Source: Cinnamomum chago (taxonomy: Eukaryota > Streptophyta > Magnoliopsida > Laurales > Lauraceae). Taken from it: DNA of 64,000 bases. The DNA lies in the NCBI GenBank assembly GCA_038049695.1, contig CP142452.1:72235501-72299500 (forward strand), read 5' to 3'. Numbering within the stretch: the first letter of the stretch is position 1; each line of letters begins with the position of its first letter. Of the stretch, positions 26,430-41,400 are shown in pieces. The translations under genes and the position numbers were made by a program. The notes beneath the pieces are model-generated. The model ran no database searches. It was given only the letters and a program-made list of their open reading frames with translations, and was not told the origin of the DNA.

Positions 26430-29400
26430 TTACTTGTTTTCAACGAGGGGCTCCACAAACTTCAGTTGAATTCTAGTTGAATTAGAATCATCCACAGGTT
26501 TCTTTGGGGCTGTGATGGGCTGTTGGCCTTGTTTATTTTGTACTCCCTGAAAAAAAAGAAAAAAGAACAAGATAGGAACTAAATAGGCAGGAGAGAGAAC
26601 AATATCATAAAGGTTCGATTTGATAATAAATCGTGTCACGAGAATCTCACTGATTGGATAATTGTAACCATTCACAGTATGCAAATAGAGGGTTAAGAAG
26701 GTTACAAAGCAATGGTCCACCTTCAAAGGTAGAATTTTGTGGCATTTTCAAAATACCACTGTTACATAAGATCATTGTTCAAAAAATTGAAATTGTATTG
26801 CAAATTGTTCAAGGGGATGAATCAAGATGTATCATGAACCATATTGCAAATCATTGGATTCTTTATTTTCTGATAAAAATAAAAATAATAAAACTAATTA
26901 AAAAAGTAGGTATTCACAATCCATCCGTTTTCCATCTACAGGAACACAAGTACAATGGCAAATAAGACCTAGGAAAGGATACAATCACATAAAGAACATC
27001 ATTACACATATTAATATATCATACATGATATGTATGAATAGCTAAATATGTTTAAGATCTCAACATTACTAAGAAAAATAAACAAGTGCAGTGATTTTTA
27101 TTTGTTCTCTTTAAATAAAAAATAAGAATAAATCCCAAATCACCATCAACCTTATATGATTAGAATGTCCTCTGAAGTTAAAAAAGTGTATGAGGAAAAA
27201 AAAAATCAAATGTAAATGCAAAATAATATTCGATACATAGGTCATGTGCTCTAGCCACATTGCCTGTTCTCTAAAACCTCGCTAAAATTACAAAAATTCT
27301 TAAAGAGATTTCATTAATCACTATATAACCTTTAAAATTAGAAATGGTGACAAAGTAAAATAAAAATAATAAAAGAGAAATAATACTAAAATTAACCTCT
27401 TAGCTCTAGCTATTCTCGCTCAGACAAATTGCTTGTATCGTAAGATTCAATAAAACAAGCATTAAATCGTAAGATTCACACCTGTCATGTAAGATTCATC
27501 GATAAATGAGATTCGTTACATAGATATGAATCTTTTTCCTTAGGAAGTTTGGATTTGACATGGATAGTGTCAATCCAGCCCAAGCAAGCCCAGGCCCATT
27601 CTGGGCCCAGACTGTATATATTACTTAGTCAAAGCCTTTTAGTTTGTAAAACAGTTTTTTAGGATCTGATTAGTGATACTTGCATGTAATCAGGGATTTC
27701 ATCCCCTTTATAATGAGAAGAACAGTCGACCAAGAAGGTCACTGCATTCAGCACATCTCTTCAGAATTCTTTCCATCTCTCTAAATGATATGGTATCAGA
27801 GCCTTGATATCTAGATCATCCACTCCCATCCGGTGTGGCCCACCTGAGATCTTCTTCATCAACTCAGCGGAACCAGACCATGTTGGTCGACTGGAATTGC
27901 CTGTATTTATGGTGATTTTTCAGGAATTTATTTCCCATCAGAAGTAGGTTTTCCATCGCAATTTCTGGTTCGTCAGATTTCTCAATCTGATTTCATCTCG
28001 GCCGTCTAAAATCAAGGATCTTGGTTATTTTTGGCTGAATCTTCTTCCCTCACTTGCGAAAATATGCTGTGGCTTCATCCCCGACCTCTGATCTGTCCTA
28101 TGATGATCTGGTGGGGCTTCCGTTTATGGAATCATACTGACAGAATGGTCGTCAGTCAGTTTTAGTGCAGATCTGTGCACTGTTTCGATTGCACCTTCTC
28201 TATTTGTGCATCTTCTTCATTATCAGACACATATTCTTCACTGGAAGACATTTTCTGCCACCTGATCGTCTGTGATCATCTCTGATCATCTCCGATCAGC
28301 CGTGGCCCACCTGCGATCATCGACATCATATCAGCGGAAGCAGCTCATCTTGGTCGCCTGGGTCTCTTCTTATTTCTGGACATTTTTTCAAGATTTATGG
28401 ATCATCAGAGGTAGGCCTTCTACTATTTTTTGTGGAAATTCAGTTTTATCAACTTGTTTTCATCTCAGCCGTCCAGAATTTTGGATTCCTGTTGGTTCTG
28501 GCTGGGACCACTTCCATTAGGTGCGAAAATATTCCACCCTTCCATCCCCACCCTTTGATCTGGCTATTGATCAGTTGCTGGGGAACACGTGGGAATCTAC
28601 CCACTGAACGACGGGACGACGTGCACTCTGTTGTGCATTTTTTTTGTTCTGGCTATTGCTTATGCTACAGTACTGTGCTGTGTGATATCTGCCTGCTGCC
28701 TGGAGAAAATTGCATTTTCTTCTCAATATAGCTACTGTGAGACGTTTTATCTGGTCCGGCTGTTCTCTGTTCTTGTTCATTCCGGTGTGAAGTTTTTGTT
28801 GTCTGCTCATCATGGACAAATCTGACATTAAAATGATTAGATTTGATGGAAACAATTATAACTCCTGGGCCTTCCAATTTCAAATTTACTTAGAAGGCAA
28901 GGAACTCTGGTCATATATTGATGGATCTGAACTTATACCGGCAGAAGATGAAAAAAAAGATTTTAGCTTGGAAAACTAAAGATGCTAAAATCAAAACCTG
29001 GTTGTTAGGCTCGGTTGAGCACCATTTTATCCTCAACCTCCGCCCTTGCAAAACTGCCAGGGAAATGTGGGATTATCTTAAGAAGATCTATCAACAAGGC
29101 AATGCTGCCCGTCAATTTCAATTGGAACTTGACATTTCTCAATTCACTCAAGGCACCCAGTCTATTCAGGAGTATTACAACGGTTTTCGACGACTGTGGT
29201 CAGAATATGATGAGATTAAGTTTGCCAAGGTGTCTGATGCACTCCTACCTGAACTCCTTCCCTTACAACAAAGTAGCCATCGGGATCAGTTTCTGATGAA
29301 ACTTCGTCGGGAGTTTGAGACAGTTCGCTCTAACTTAATGAGCAGGGCTTCTCTTCCCAGCTTGGATGACTGTCTTCAGGAGCTTCTGCGGGAAGAACAA

Positions 29401-32400
29401 CGTCTGGTCACGAAAACTAGTTTGGAACAACAGGGTTCAAATGAGGCTCCGCTTGCCTATGTAGCTACCACCAGACCATCTCCCCGGGATATCAGTAAAG
29501 TTCAGTGCCATAACTGCAGGAAATATGGTCACTATGCAAATCAATGCAAGGCAAAAATTTGCCGATATTGTAAGGCAACTGGTCATGTTATTGAAGAATG
29601 CCGGAAGAAGAATCGCAATTCTACTTCCCGCAATTATGTGCAGTCAGGCCCTGGTACTTCCACCGTGTCGTCAGCTCCCACTGCTTATACAATAACCACT
29701 CCACCATATGCATCATCGGACTTCAGTGGTTCTCTGCAGTATGATTCATCCTCACAGCCTGGTTCCTCATCACAATCTGCGTCTCCAGCTCCTCTCACCC
29801 CTGAGATGGTTAACCAAATGATCATCAATGCATTGGCATCCATGAACATCACAGGTACTGATTCCTCTCTTTCCAATACATGGTACTTAGATTCTGGTGC
29901 AAGTAACCATATGACCTCTTCACCCATAACATTACAGAATGTCGTTCCTTACACTGGTCATCTCACTGTTCAAGCTGCCAACGGAGATCATCTCCCTATC
30001 ACCTCTGTTGGTGATACCCCTGGCCCTTTACCCTTAACCAATGTTTTAGTTTCTCCTCATCTTGCTACCAATTTGGTTTCTGTGGGTCAACTTGTTGAAA
30101 ATAATTGCAATGTCTCCTTTTCTTCTTCTGGTTGTGTTGTGCAGGACCAGGAGTCGGGGGAAGTGATCGCGAGGGGGCCTAAGCGTGGCAGACTTTTTCC
30201 CTTACCAATGTCTTCCGTTATTGAGAATAAAACTTTGCATCAATTCTTTTGTTTTTTTATTCAGAATAATTCTCGATTGTGGCATAATAGACTTGGTCAT
30301 CCGAATGCTTCTACAATGTCTACTTTATTTCAATCTGGATTAATAAATAAACCTGTTGACTCTGCTTCTTTTGAATGTGATAGTTGTAAATTAGGAAAGA
30401 GTAAAACTTTACCTTTTCCACACTCCACCACAGGGAGCACTGCATGTTTTGACTTGATTCACAGTGATGTTTGGGGCATTGCTCCGACCCTTTCCCATAG
30501 TCATTTCAAGTACTTTGTAACATTCATTGATGACGACAGCAGATTTACTTGGATTTATTTATTACATTCGAAGTCTGATGTTCTTAATGCATTTAAATTT
30601 TTTGTTAACTATGTTGAAAACCAATTCTCTAAATGCATTAAAACTTTGCGATCAGACTCAGGGGGGGAGTATGTTTCCAAGGATTTTCAATCCTTTTTAA
30701 ACAATAAAGGAATTATTTCTCAACGTACATGTCCGTATACTCCACAACAAAATGGAGTCGCAGAACGGAAAAACAGGCATCTTCTTGATGTAACTCGAAC
30801 TCTTCTGATTGAATCATCCGTTCCCCCTCGTTTTTGGATTGAAGCTCTCACCACGGCTGTCTATCTCATTAACCGCCTTCCATCACATACCATTGCTCAT
30901 TTAACGCCTCATTTTAAATTGTTTGGTCATCATCCTGTGTTTGATCACCTACATACATTTGGTTGTGTTTGCTTTGTTCATCTACCTCCCACAGAGAGAA
31001 CGAAACTCACAGCACAATCTCGCAGGTGTGCTTTTTTGGGTTATGCTACTAATCAAAAAGGTTTTGTTTGTTATGATCCCATTGGTCGTCGTATCAGGGT
31101 TTCTCGAAATGTTGTTTTCTTTGAAAATCAATATTTCTTCCAAACTCACATAGATTGTCCTCACCCCTCTTCACCAGCTCTCTTACCAGGTTTTTCGGAT
31201 CAAACCTCTGTTACTAGGTTTAATCCTGCTTTTGTATACCACCGACGGGATAAACCTCCCATTGCAGATGGCCCTCCCCCTGATCCTCCACCGACAACTG
31301 GTTCCACGCCTACTCCTGCTTTACGTCGCTCCTCCAGAAATTCTAGACCGCCTGAGCGGTATGGCTTTACCCATACTTCTTTGATGACTACTCTCTCTTC
31401 TATCCCTATCCCAAGTTCTTATTTGCAGGCTGTCCAACAAGATTGCTGGAACCAGGCCATGAAGGAGGAATTAGATGCATTGGCTCTGAATCACACATGG
31501 GATATTGTGGAGTGTCCTACGGCAGTTAAGCCTATTGGTTGCAAATGGATCTACTCGATCAAACTTAAATCTGATGGGTCCTTGGATAGACACAAAGCTA
31601 GACTTGTGGCACTTGGAAACAGACAGGAGTATGGCATTGACTACGAGGATACATTTGCACCTGTGGCAAAGATGACCTCTGTTCGGTTACTTCTTGCCAT
31701 TGCTGCATCTCAGTCTTGGCCATTATACCAAATGGATGTCAAAAATGCATTTCTCCATGGGGATTTGCACGAAGAAGTCTATATGCGTATACCACAAGGC
31801 GTCCCCTCTCCCTCCAAGAGGTCTGTCTGTCGGTTGCGGAAATCACTTTATGGTCTCAAGCAAGCTCCTCGGGCATGGTTCGAAACATTCAGGGGTCGAT
31901 TATGCGAAAGTGGGTTTACTCAGAGCCCTTATGATCCATCTCTCTTTCTATGCCACACATCTACAGGGGTTACTGTACTTTTGGTGTATGTTGACGATAT
32001 TATTATCACTGGCACGGATGATGGTATGATCAAATCTCTCCAAGCTTCCCTCCGGACTTACTTTCATATGAAAGATTTGGGTCCTTTGCATTATTTCTTG
32101 GGCTTAGAGGTGCATCAATCTCCCAAAGGTCTTTTTGTTAATCAACACAAATATACTTCAGACCTTATCGAGTTGGCTGGCCTCCATGATTCTTCGCCTG
32201 TTGATACACCCGTCGAGGTAAATCTCAAGCTGAGTAAAACTGATGGAGACCTTCTTCCTGATCCTCATACATATCAGCGCCTGGTGGGCAGTCTTGTCTA
32301 TCTCACCATCACTAGACCTGACATTTCCTATGCTGTTAATCTGGTGAGCCAGTTCATGACCGCTCCTCGACACCTTCATTTGACAGCTGTGAAGCGCATT

Positions 32401-35400
32401 ATCCGTTATCTGCTAAGCACTGTCTCTCGTGGCTTATATTATCCAAAGGATAATCCTCTTCATCTAACTGCTTATGCGGATGCTGACTGGGCAGGCTGTC
32501 AAGACACACGTCGTTCTACTACTGGTTGGTGCATGTACCTTGGCAATTCACTCATTTCTTGGAAATGCAAGAAACAAGCAAGTGTATCCAGATCTTCCAC
32601 AGAAGCTGAATATAGGGCGATGTCTTCTGCTTGTTCTGAAGTCTTATGGCTACGGGGCCTTCTTTCAGAACTTGGATTCACTCAAACCTCTCCTACTCCA
32701 TTGCATGCCGACAATACTGGGGCTATCCGGATCACTGAAAATCCAGTATTCCATGAACGCACCAAGCATATTGAAGTTGACTGCCACTTTATTCGGGATG
32801 AATTTAAGCGGGATGTCATTACTCTACCTCATGTCCCTACAGAGTTTCAGTTTGCAGATATCTTCACAAAGGGACTTCCTCGGCCTCGACATCAATTTCT
32901 TGTTTCCAAATTGTTGCTTTATGACTCCCCAGCATCAATTTGAGGGGGGGTGTCAATCCAGCCCAAGCAAGCCCAGGCCCATTCTGGGCCCAGACTGTAT
33001 ATATTACTTAGTCAAAGCCTTTTAGTTTGTAAAACAGTTTTTTAGGATCTGATTAGTGATACTTGCATGTAATCAGGGATTTCATCCCCTTTATAATGAG
33101 AAGAACAGTCGACCAAGAAGGTCACTGCATTCAGCACATCTCTTCAGAATTCTTTCCATCTCTCTAAATGATAGATAGTAGGATTCAAGATATGAGTTGT
33201 AGGATTCTAACAACAATGCTTGTGGTAATGTGTTAAACAATGAATGAGGTCATCTACCAATACCTTTTGGACAGTCAACCTCCGATATGATGGAGCCCTT
33301 GCCACTGAGGAAGCAGCCGCGGCTGCAGCCACACGTATTCTGAAGATTCACAAAATATTGGCAATTACTTTATGATGAATGGGCAACTTGTCATTAGCAA
33401 TTAAAGAGCATTGACTCGGGTAATTGATCTCCATACCTTTTATGAACATCAACATACTCATCCGTCTCATCTACAATCTCCTCCTGCAATGGAAAATGAA
33501 GTACGCAACTATTAGAAAACTGTAAATAAAAGTTCAATAGTAAACAAAGTAGGCCTCCTAGCATCTTAAACAAGACAGTAGGTGCACAACATGGATATTC
33601 AGGATAAAAAACAAATATGACAGGATATGCAGTCAGAATAAAGTGATTATTTGGATGTCTTCCAAATTGTAGCAGTTTGAATATTTTGGTGGGATGATGG
33701 TCAACACATCAAGTGAGCCAATGATTCACAGCCTTTTCCTACTCCCAACTCACAATTAAAAACAATTTGTGCCTAGAGAGAGAGATTAATCTTGTGATTT
33801 CTGATTTCCATGCAATCAAATGGACAGCACTACGGATATCCACTGTGCCAAATTCTTCAAACCAATTGTAACTAGGGATGCATGCACAAGTCACTCAAAA
33901 ATTAAGAACACAAATCAGAGCATTGAATTACTTACTTGTAGGAGTTCTTCAAATACATCCTCTAGTGTAATGATACCAATGACCTCACCATCATCGATGT
34001 CCTCCATCAAACGAGACACCACACTGTTAGCTGCATCATTTTGTTGCAAAGATGGTGGCCTATTTACATTGAGCTGCCTATTTGTTCCCTTCTCAATGTC
34101 AACAATACTTTCTGATTTCTCTTCAGGTGTAGGTAACAACAAAGGAGTAGTTAATGTGGCTTCCACATTTCCTGATTTGTTTTCAACTGCTTTTTCTCCA
34201 TCATCAGCAGTCTGAGAGTTCTTAGTTTTCCCTTTAGCCTTAACCACAGCTGCCATATGACTACTTCCCTTTTGGAATTCATTCAATATATCATAGAGAG
34301 GCATATCCGCTGGAACCCTGGTAAAGTTCATTCTATGAATATAGAGTTCTTGAATCTTGGATAAGTTCAAATATAGAAGAAATTAGAGGGCCATGACTCC
34401 AGTTCCAACAAATGCACAGTTAGATGAGTTCTTGTGCGAGGGTCTGTTTCAATGGATGAGATTCCAAAGCATTAATATGAGGCAACCCATCATTAATGGT
34501 TCCCATAAAACTCTCCCAAATTAAGTGAACATAGCTACTGTCCCTATACCTTTTGTCGGCCTTTTAGCCAAGATCAAGTGTAGATACTGTTCCTTTCAGC
34601 TAAGATTAGGTTCGACCTAAGTGGGTCCCTCATATCAATGATTTAGAATCATCAATAACTTGATTTCAGAAAATCATGAGTTTAATTAGATGATCCATAC
34701 TGGCATTTGCAAAATTTCCACTTCATTAAGGCTCAGAAGTCAGAACCCTAAAATTCCTCTTAACGAGGGGGGAGGGTGGGGCACACCGTGGGATTCTCCG
34801 AATGGAAACAGCACTGACTGGAGTCTCTGTCTCTGCACGTACTGTTAAAAGACTTTTCACCTAATTCAGAAACCCAAATAGCACAGCTCTGAATTAAAAA
34901 GACGAAAGAATAAGAAACATATTTTAAAAGATATATGGAATAAAGTGTAGAGCTTTGCTTATATGCACCTACCAATAGAAGGCCAATAATATTCTTTGGA
35001 TTCCCAGAATAGACTGGAACACGGCTGTGGCCCCGAGCAAGAATTTTTCCAATTGCTTCCCTGGTATAAGAAAAGGATTGAATTCATAGCTACAACCATG
35101 TCAAACACTTCTGAAGTAAAAAAAAAAAAAAAAAACATAATTGTATAGAAAATTGTATCCATACAAGCAGTGATCATGCAATTTTAACGTACCAAAACTG
35201 GCTATTATGGGGGTCACCTTAAAGAGCTAATTTTATGCAGTATATATTTAAAATATAATAATGTTGAAATTTGAAAATAATAGCTGCCTTCGAAGGAGGG
35301 CACACTGATGAAAATCAGTCACAGACATGGCTACATTGATCACTGATCATCTTGATCAAGGCAAGGGGTTTGAGTCACAAAAAATTGTGTGTGCATTATT

Positions 35401-38400
35401 TGCTGGATGATATCAACTACCAATGGACTCATCCTAGATAAGGCCCAGGTGTTCTAAGATTGCATGGAGAAGACAATAGTAGTAGATTGTGGTGGATCAT
35501 GTGGCTGCTCCTGCAGAGGAGTATATGCCCAAGTTCATCAAGAAAAGGGGAGGAAAATCTAATCCATAATAGGAGCAGGTTCATAGAGAATTCACTGGTC
35601 CACATGTTGCATCACCATTGCACCAGATACAAGTTACAACCAAGCTCAAACGAGAATATTCTGAATTTCAATTACTTTCCTTCTATTTATTGGTTTTATC
35701 ATTTCTTTTAAAATCACTCATGGTACATTTACTTTTACTTAAACCACTGTAAGGCTAAGATTAACATCTACGGCAATAGAATAAGAGCAATATACTGCCT
35801 AGATTGTAAGAATTCCAATTTATTTCAAACATTCACAAGCAATTATAATGCACCATCTGACCCTTTGTTTACTGGTTTTTCCCTAACATTCGACTGGTCC
35901 AATGTCTGGGACCTGTTTCCCCTTATTTCTTGCATTGGACATGATCTCCAAGGCCATATCTAGCCATGTTCTCGAGTTTTCGTGGTAGTTTTGCCACGCA
36001 TTCTATTCTATTTGCTGTTTGACGGATCTGATTGTGGATAAGATTCGATTAAGAACTTGTATTTTTTAAGAGTGTCTTCTTCTCCATAGTTTGCACTTGC
36101 TCAAGTGTGGGCTACTTTACCATTATTACACTACAAAGAATCAAGATATAACATAATGGTCAATATATATATATATTCCTTTTTTTAATGTTATCAATAT
36201 ATATATTCCATTAATAGTAAAACTTACCAGTCCAATTTCGAATTGACATCTAAAGAAAATGTGGACTCAATAGGTGTCATCGCCTCTTCTGCCGTCTACT
36301 TGCAACATAAGAAATTCAGTACACTAAATCAGTTCCAGAAATCATAAGGGCTGTTAGAATTTAAGACAAGTAACATGCAAAGAAGCAGGAAGCAATGTTG
36401 CTACCAGTACTTGAAAACCATCTACTAGGTATTTTGGAACATTTGCTACCAGAAAGGCCAGTCAAACTCTTACACATAGATATATACAAAATACCTTTTA
36501 TTGTTTCGAATAAGATGGGAGAGGTCAGGTAAGTCTGTTTCCCAATAAGGTAGCCAAGTCTCATCCCTGAAAAGTAAGGCCCATGCCTGAATCATGGATC
36601 CTCAGAGTCAAGCTCAGGATTCAGGTCCATACCAAAGCAGATGCATAGCCAGTTGCAACTGTACCTTTTGAATTGTATATCATCTTTTGATCAAAAACCG
36701 AACTTGGCCGGACAACCTTATCATGGTTCAAAATCGCGGTACCGTCACCGTCATGGTCAAACCCGAATACCGATATGAAGCGGCGTTAGGTCATGGTCCA
36801 TCACGGAGTGAATTCTTTTTGACCCCCCAAAAAAATAATATCCAAAAAATTCCAAAATATTGGAAAATGCTAGAAAACAATGTTTTCTTTCATTAGTACA
36901 CACTATAGACCAAAATATCGGTCCTCTAAAGTCATAATATCCTGTATTTCTGTTTAGTCTTTAATTATTAAACATCCAAGTTTTAATATTTACACTCTGC
37001 CCATCCTTGTAATTTAGAAATCTATTAATGTAGCCATACTGTCCTATCCAAAATAAAACCCAAACCCTTCATAATAATAATCACCCCTTTTAATTGGCTA
37101 TGTGAAAATTTTCGCACCAACTAGATTTGGGCCACTGTCAAGTTAACCATGTAATATTATTTTAAAATGATATATTTTTTTCTTAATATTTTATTAACAT
37201 GTGATCAATTTGATAATAGGCCCAACTCTTATTGGAGTAGTATTTATCAAGGCTCATTCAACTATTGAAGCATTTATTTTAGTGGTTTAGAGTTTCACTA
37301 GGTTAGAGGGTTACAAACTTGAAATTAAAATAATCGTCTACAAAAAATTTGCAGGCTCCACAATGGTGACCACCGATTGAAAATCAAGATATAAAGAACC
37401 TTTTTTTTTTTCAAATTTTGTTTTTTTAGGACCCTCAATCAAGATTCGAATCATTCATGATGTTTAAAAGGCCCAAAACGGCTGGGAGATCAAATTTCAG
37501 TCGTTGATTCATCACGGATTTTACGATATTTGCAAAAAATATCCATACCAATAGATGACCATTTGTGGACTTCAGTGGGCACCATTCGCACAATCTGAAC
37601 TGTTCAACCTCTTTAGAAGGCCAAAAACAGCCAAGGGGTCAAATTTGTCAGATTGATTCATCATGGCCTAGGACCACAGTTTGCTCCTGGAGGTTGAGGA
37701 TTCGAAACTGCACTACTACACTGGGGCCACAGGGGATTTACCTAGCTCCCCCCGACCCCTAGCTCAAAGGGCTGGGACACCGTCCGTTATAAAAAAAAAA
37801 AAAAAAATCATCATGGATCATGACAAAATTGCGAAAAACTCCCAATCGTTGATATGCCATAGTGCAAAAAAGGTTTTTTTTGCATTCTTCTTTTTTTTAG
37901 TTTTTTTATTCTGCGGGCCCCTAAATCACAATCCTAACTGTTCATCATCTCCCAAAAGCCAAAATCGGCTAGGAGGTTGACTCATCATGGATTTTGAGAT
38001 ATTTGCGAAAAAATCCACTCCAGACTATAAAAACCATTTTTTTAATTCTTGTGGGCCCCATTTGCATGATTTGAACCATTCAACATCTCTAAGAGGCCAA
38101 CAACGATTGGGGGGGTGAATTTTTAGGGCTTGATTCACCACGGATTGAGAAGATTTTGTGAAAAATGTGACCGTTGGATGCGGTATACGGGTATAGTGTA
38201 GATGGTAGGATTCTATGGTGTTTACCAAATGTGGAATGCGATTTTCCTCCCCTCAGAAATCCTCATTGATGATCATGGTTTAAAATATCAGCCGATAACG
38301 GTTCGTATCGTATCGGCCCTCATCGTTACGATATTTTACAGGGAATTGGTTTCAGAATCAGATCGCCAAAATATCACGTAAATATCAGTCGATACGGCCG

Positions 38401-41400
38401 ATATTTTGAAAATATTGGTCAAAGTCTCAATATTGGCCGATACTTTCTAAGAAGCCCTATTCCTTAATGACCTCTTCAATGGAAGGAAAATAAAGAGGAA
38501 GGAAGAGCTCATTTCATACACAGAAAGAGAGAGATAGATTGAGATGGTTCAAAGAACAAGAAAAAACAGAGAGATCGAGAGATTTCTACTTTTCTAGCAG
38601 CAGTGAGGGAAAAAAAAGGGGGGAAAAAAAGAAAAAAAAAAGAAAGGGAAAGAGGGAAATAGCGGTGTACATGGATTGGAGCTCCCTGCTGCATGCACAC
38701 ATGCGCACTGCCCCTTCTTCATCTTCCCTTCTTTCCCCTTCTCCCCTTCTTTCCCCTTCTCCTTTGAGTTCCATGCTGTCACATAAAGAGGGTTTCAGTA
38801 AACCCACTTCCCTGATCCCTCTCGTTACATGAAAGGGGTGAATGCCCTTTCGTGTTTTTTACCCTTTTTTTGTCCGTCCTATCTATATTCTCATCTTACG
38901 CAATATTTGTGGGATCTATGATGATGTGCCCACCTATTAATAATCTAAGCCACTTAAAATAAAAGACCCTCCAATATGGGTTTCGATCAAATTTCATTCC
39001 AAAAATTGGGCTCACTATTAGATTGATCAAGTATGAATTCTTTCTTATGCCTAGCCAATATTGATCTCCTATTAGAGTAAATAGTTAGGTCCCATACAAG
39101 AGGTGGGCATTTTTTTTTTTAACCAATTTTAGATCTTTAACAGGTGAGCCCTAATATGGAGCTCATGAAGAACTTTTTTGCTCACTCTAATAGAAGGTAG
39201 GGCCATCCATTATTGAGGTGAAATAAGACCAATCCAAAAATTGGGCTCATCTATTATTTGAGCGAAATTTGGCTGAGTTTTTTGTGGGCCTATATATTGA
39301 AAGAGAACTTTAAGATTCATCCATCTGAAAGGAATAAAGGATCAAATCAATCTTGCACCCACCTAAAGTCATTAAATGGAGCACAAGTCATAATTCTCAT
39401 TGAATTTTATTCATATGTGATGTTTCAACTTAATTTAGTATACACATGAAAATATATTTAATTGTGAACAAAATTTAGTTAGTTTTATGTAAAACAGTGG
39501 TCAGGATGTTATGACTTAGGGGAACCAGTTTTTTTCTTTATAGTTATTACTAATTGGAAAAAATATTGTTTATAGTATTTTACAATATTCTGAATTTTTT
39601 GGATATTTTTTTCAAATTTTTCTAGGGCAAAAAAAAAATTCACACCGCGACGACTATGGCGGACTGCGAACCACGACCAATACCAAGACCGTACTGGTTT
39701 TTTTGGGTAGGCCAATACATCGATTTTAATCCATGTTGAGGATAGCCTGGTTCCAGGGGAATGAATGAATCCTCTATAGAGAATCCCTCTCTCATGCAAG
39801 GATGCTATCCAAACGTCCCCTTAATGTTTAAGAAAGTACAATCCTACTAGGAAAGGGGAAGTCCAGCCCTTTCTTTAATAAATATGTAATCCCTCCATTA
39901 GGGTTTAGGAGAGACAACTTATCATAATTCCATAAAAAAGATTGTTATGGGTTTCCCTATGGTTGTGAGTGTTTCTCTTTGAGTGAACGGTGCTCAAGTG
40001 TGTTGAATTCCGAGAGGGATTCAGCAAACCCCCGTCTATGGAGTTGGTCCTCACTTGAATCTGTCTAGGATTTGGCAAACTCCCTCATGGAGTTTGTCTA
40101 CATTCATTCCATATTCACTCACAGATCCTGAGCTGCATCACCTAGTCTATCTCACTATTACTGGGTTCGATATTCCTTTTGTTGCTCATACAGTCAACCA
40201 ATTTGTTTTTGCTCCTACTACAATCCATTGGACCGCCGTCTTGTGCATTCCTCTAAGTATCTTCAGCCTACCTTGACACAAGGAGTGATCTGTCCATCAT
40301 CCAGCTCACTCACCATTACTGCTTCTTCAGATTCTAATTGGGCAGGGGATATCAATGATTGTTGCTCTACTACAAGAAATTGCATTTTCCTTGGAAATAC
40401 TCTCATTTCCTAGAAAAGTAAGAAGTAATCTGTTATCTCTCGCTCTTTTGCCGAAGCCAAATATCGTGCTCTTGTTGCCACTTTTGTTGAAATCATTTGG
40501 CTTTGTCATTTTTTCCATCAATTGGGCATCCACCTTTTACAACCCACTCCCCTTTACTGTGACAGCAAGAGTGCTCACCATATTACCATTCAAAAAAAAA
40601 AAGGATTGCTCGACGTATTGCCCACAATGATGTTTTTCATGAATGCACCAAACACATTGAGATTGATTGTCATTTTGTTTGATAACACATTCTTTTACAC
40701 ACCATGGCTTGCTAATTTCTTCACCAAATTTCATTCGGCTCAATGATTCAATCATCTTGTTTGCAAGCTCTCGATGTTTCTCCTCAGCCTATTGTGAGCT
40801 TCAAGGGGGGTGTGAAGACACATAAAAAACCTGGACCTCAATGGGCCTTGAGTCAAATGGGCCCATGTAACTATTTGTACTTATCCTTGATTGTAGAGAA
40901 TTATGGGAATCTACTTATCTCTTTGTTGTGAAAAGGCTTATCGAGCCAAACTACATGCGATGGAAGCCTATATAAAGAATGGTCGGGTGATCTCAATGCT
41001 CAAGAGCACAACGACTATTTCCAAAATCTGCATCCTTCCCCTCATTTATGCATAAGAGGTTATAAATAAAATTTGCACAAAGAATTGGTGAGGAAATGGC
41101 ACAGACCAACAGAAACTGGAATGGAGTAGAAGAAACATGCTTGACCTTGGAGTAAATGAATTGGAGTGAGAAGTAGGACAGACAAAACTGATCCCAAAAA
41201 TACTGGATAATGCTCTGATGAATCTGGAAATTTTTTCCAAAACCTACTTAAATGAATCAAACAAATCTTATTGATTTTCTTTCAGACTTATTGCTGGTTT
41301 CCTAGTGATCCAAGTGGCAGAAGCAGGCGTGAATGGGGCAGGGGTGACTAAGGAATGAACAATAACAAGTTACGACAAGATTCAAGAACCCAACTATGTG

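Larger units (their letters stand above)
27568..33173 (+). mobile_element. Nearly intact Ty1/Copia LTR retrotransposon (5.6 kb)
   Basis: It has two 223-bp LTRs (27568-27790, 32951-33173), a 5-bp target duplication GATAG (27563-27567, 33174-33178), a primer binding site, one long gag-pol frame and a polypurine tract. No difference between the LTRs was seen by eye, so insertion is recent. It sits in intron 12 of the CNNM gene in the opposite orientation to that gene. Both LTRs start TG and end TA rather than the usual CA. Confidence 0.95.
36721..39738. mobile_element. Possible 3-kb inverted-repeat element, or two inverted copies of one family
   Basis: The left part (36721-36960, plus strand: CATGGTTCAAAATCG then GTGAATTCTTTTT, ATATCCAAAAAATTCC) reappears as the reverse complement at about 39500-39738. 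It lies in intron 6 of the CNNM gene. Between them are a tandem repeat, a poly-A insertion and GA-rich DNA. Whether it is a single element with TIRs of about 230 bp or two insertions cannot be decided by eye. Confidence 0.5.

Noticed and set aside
28918-28920. TTG as start of the Copia polyprotein
   Set aside because: The gag start motif begins at ATG 28812 in another frame; the open frame simply extends upstream to a non-ATG codon.
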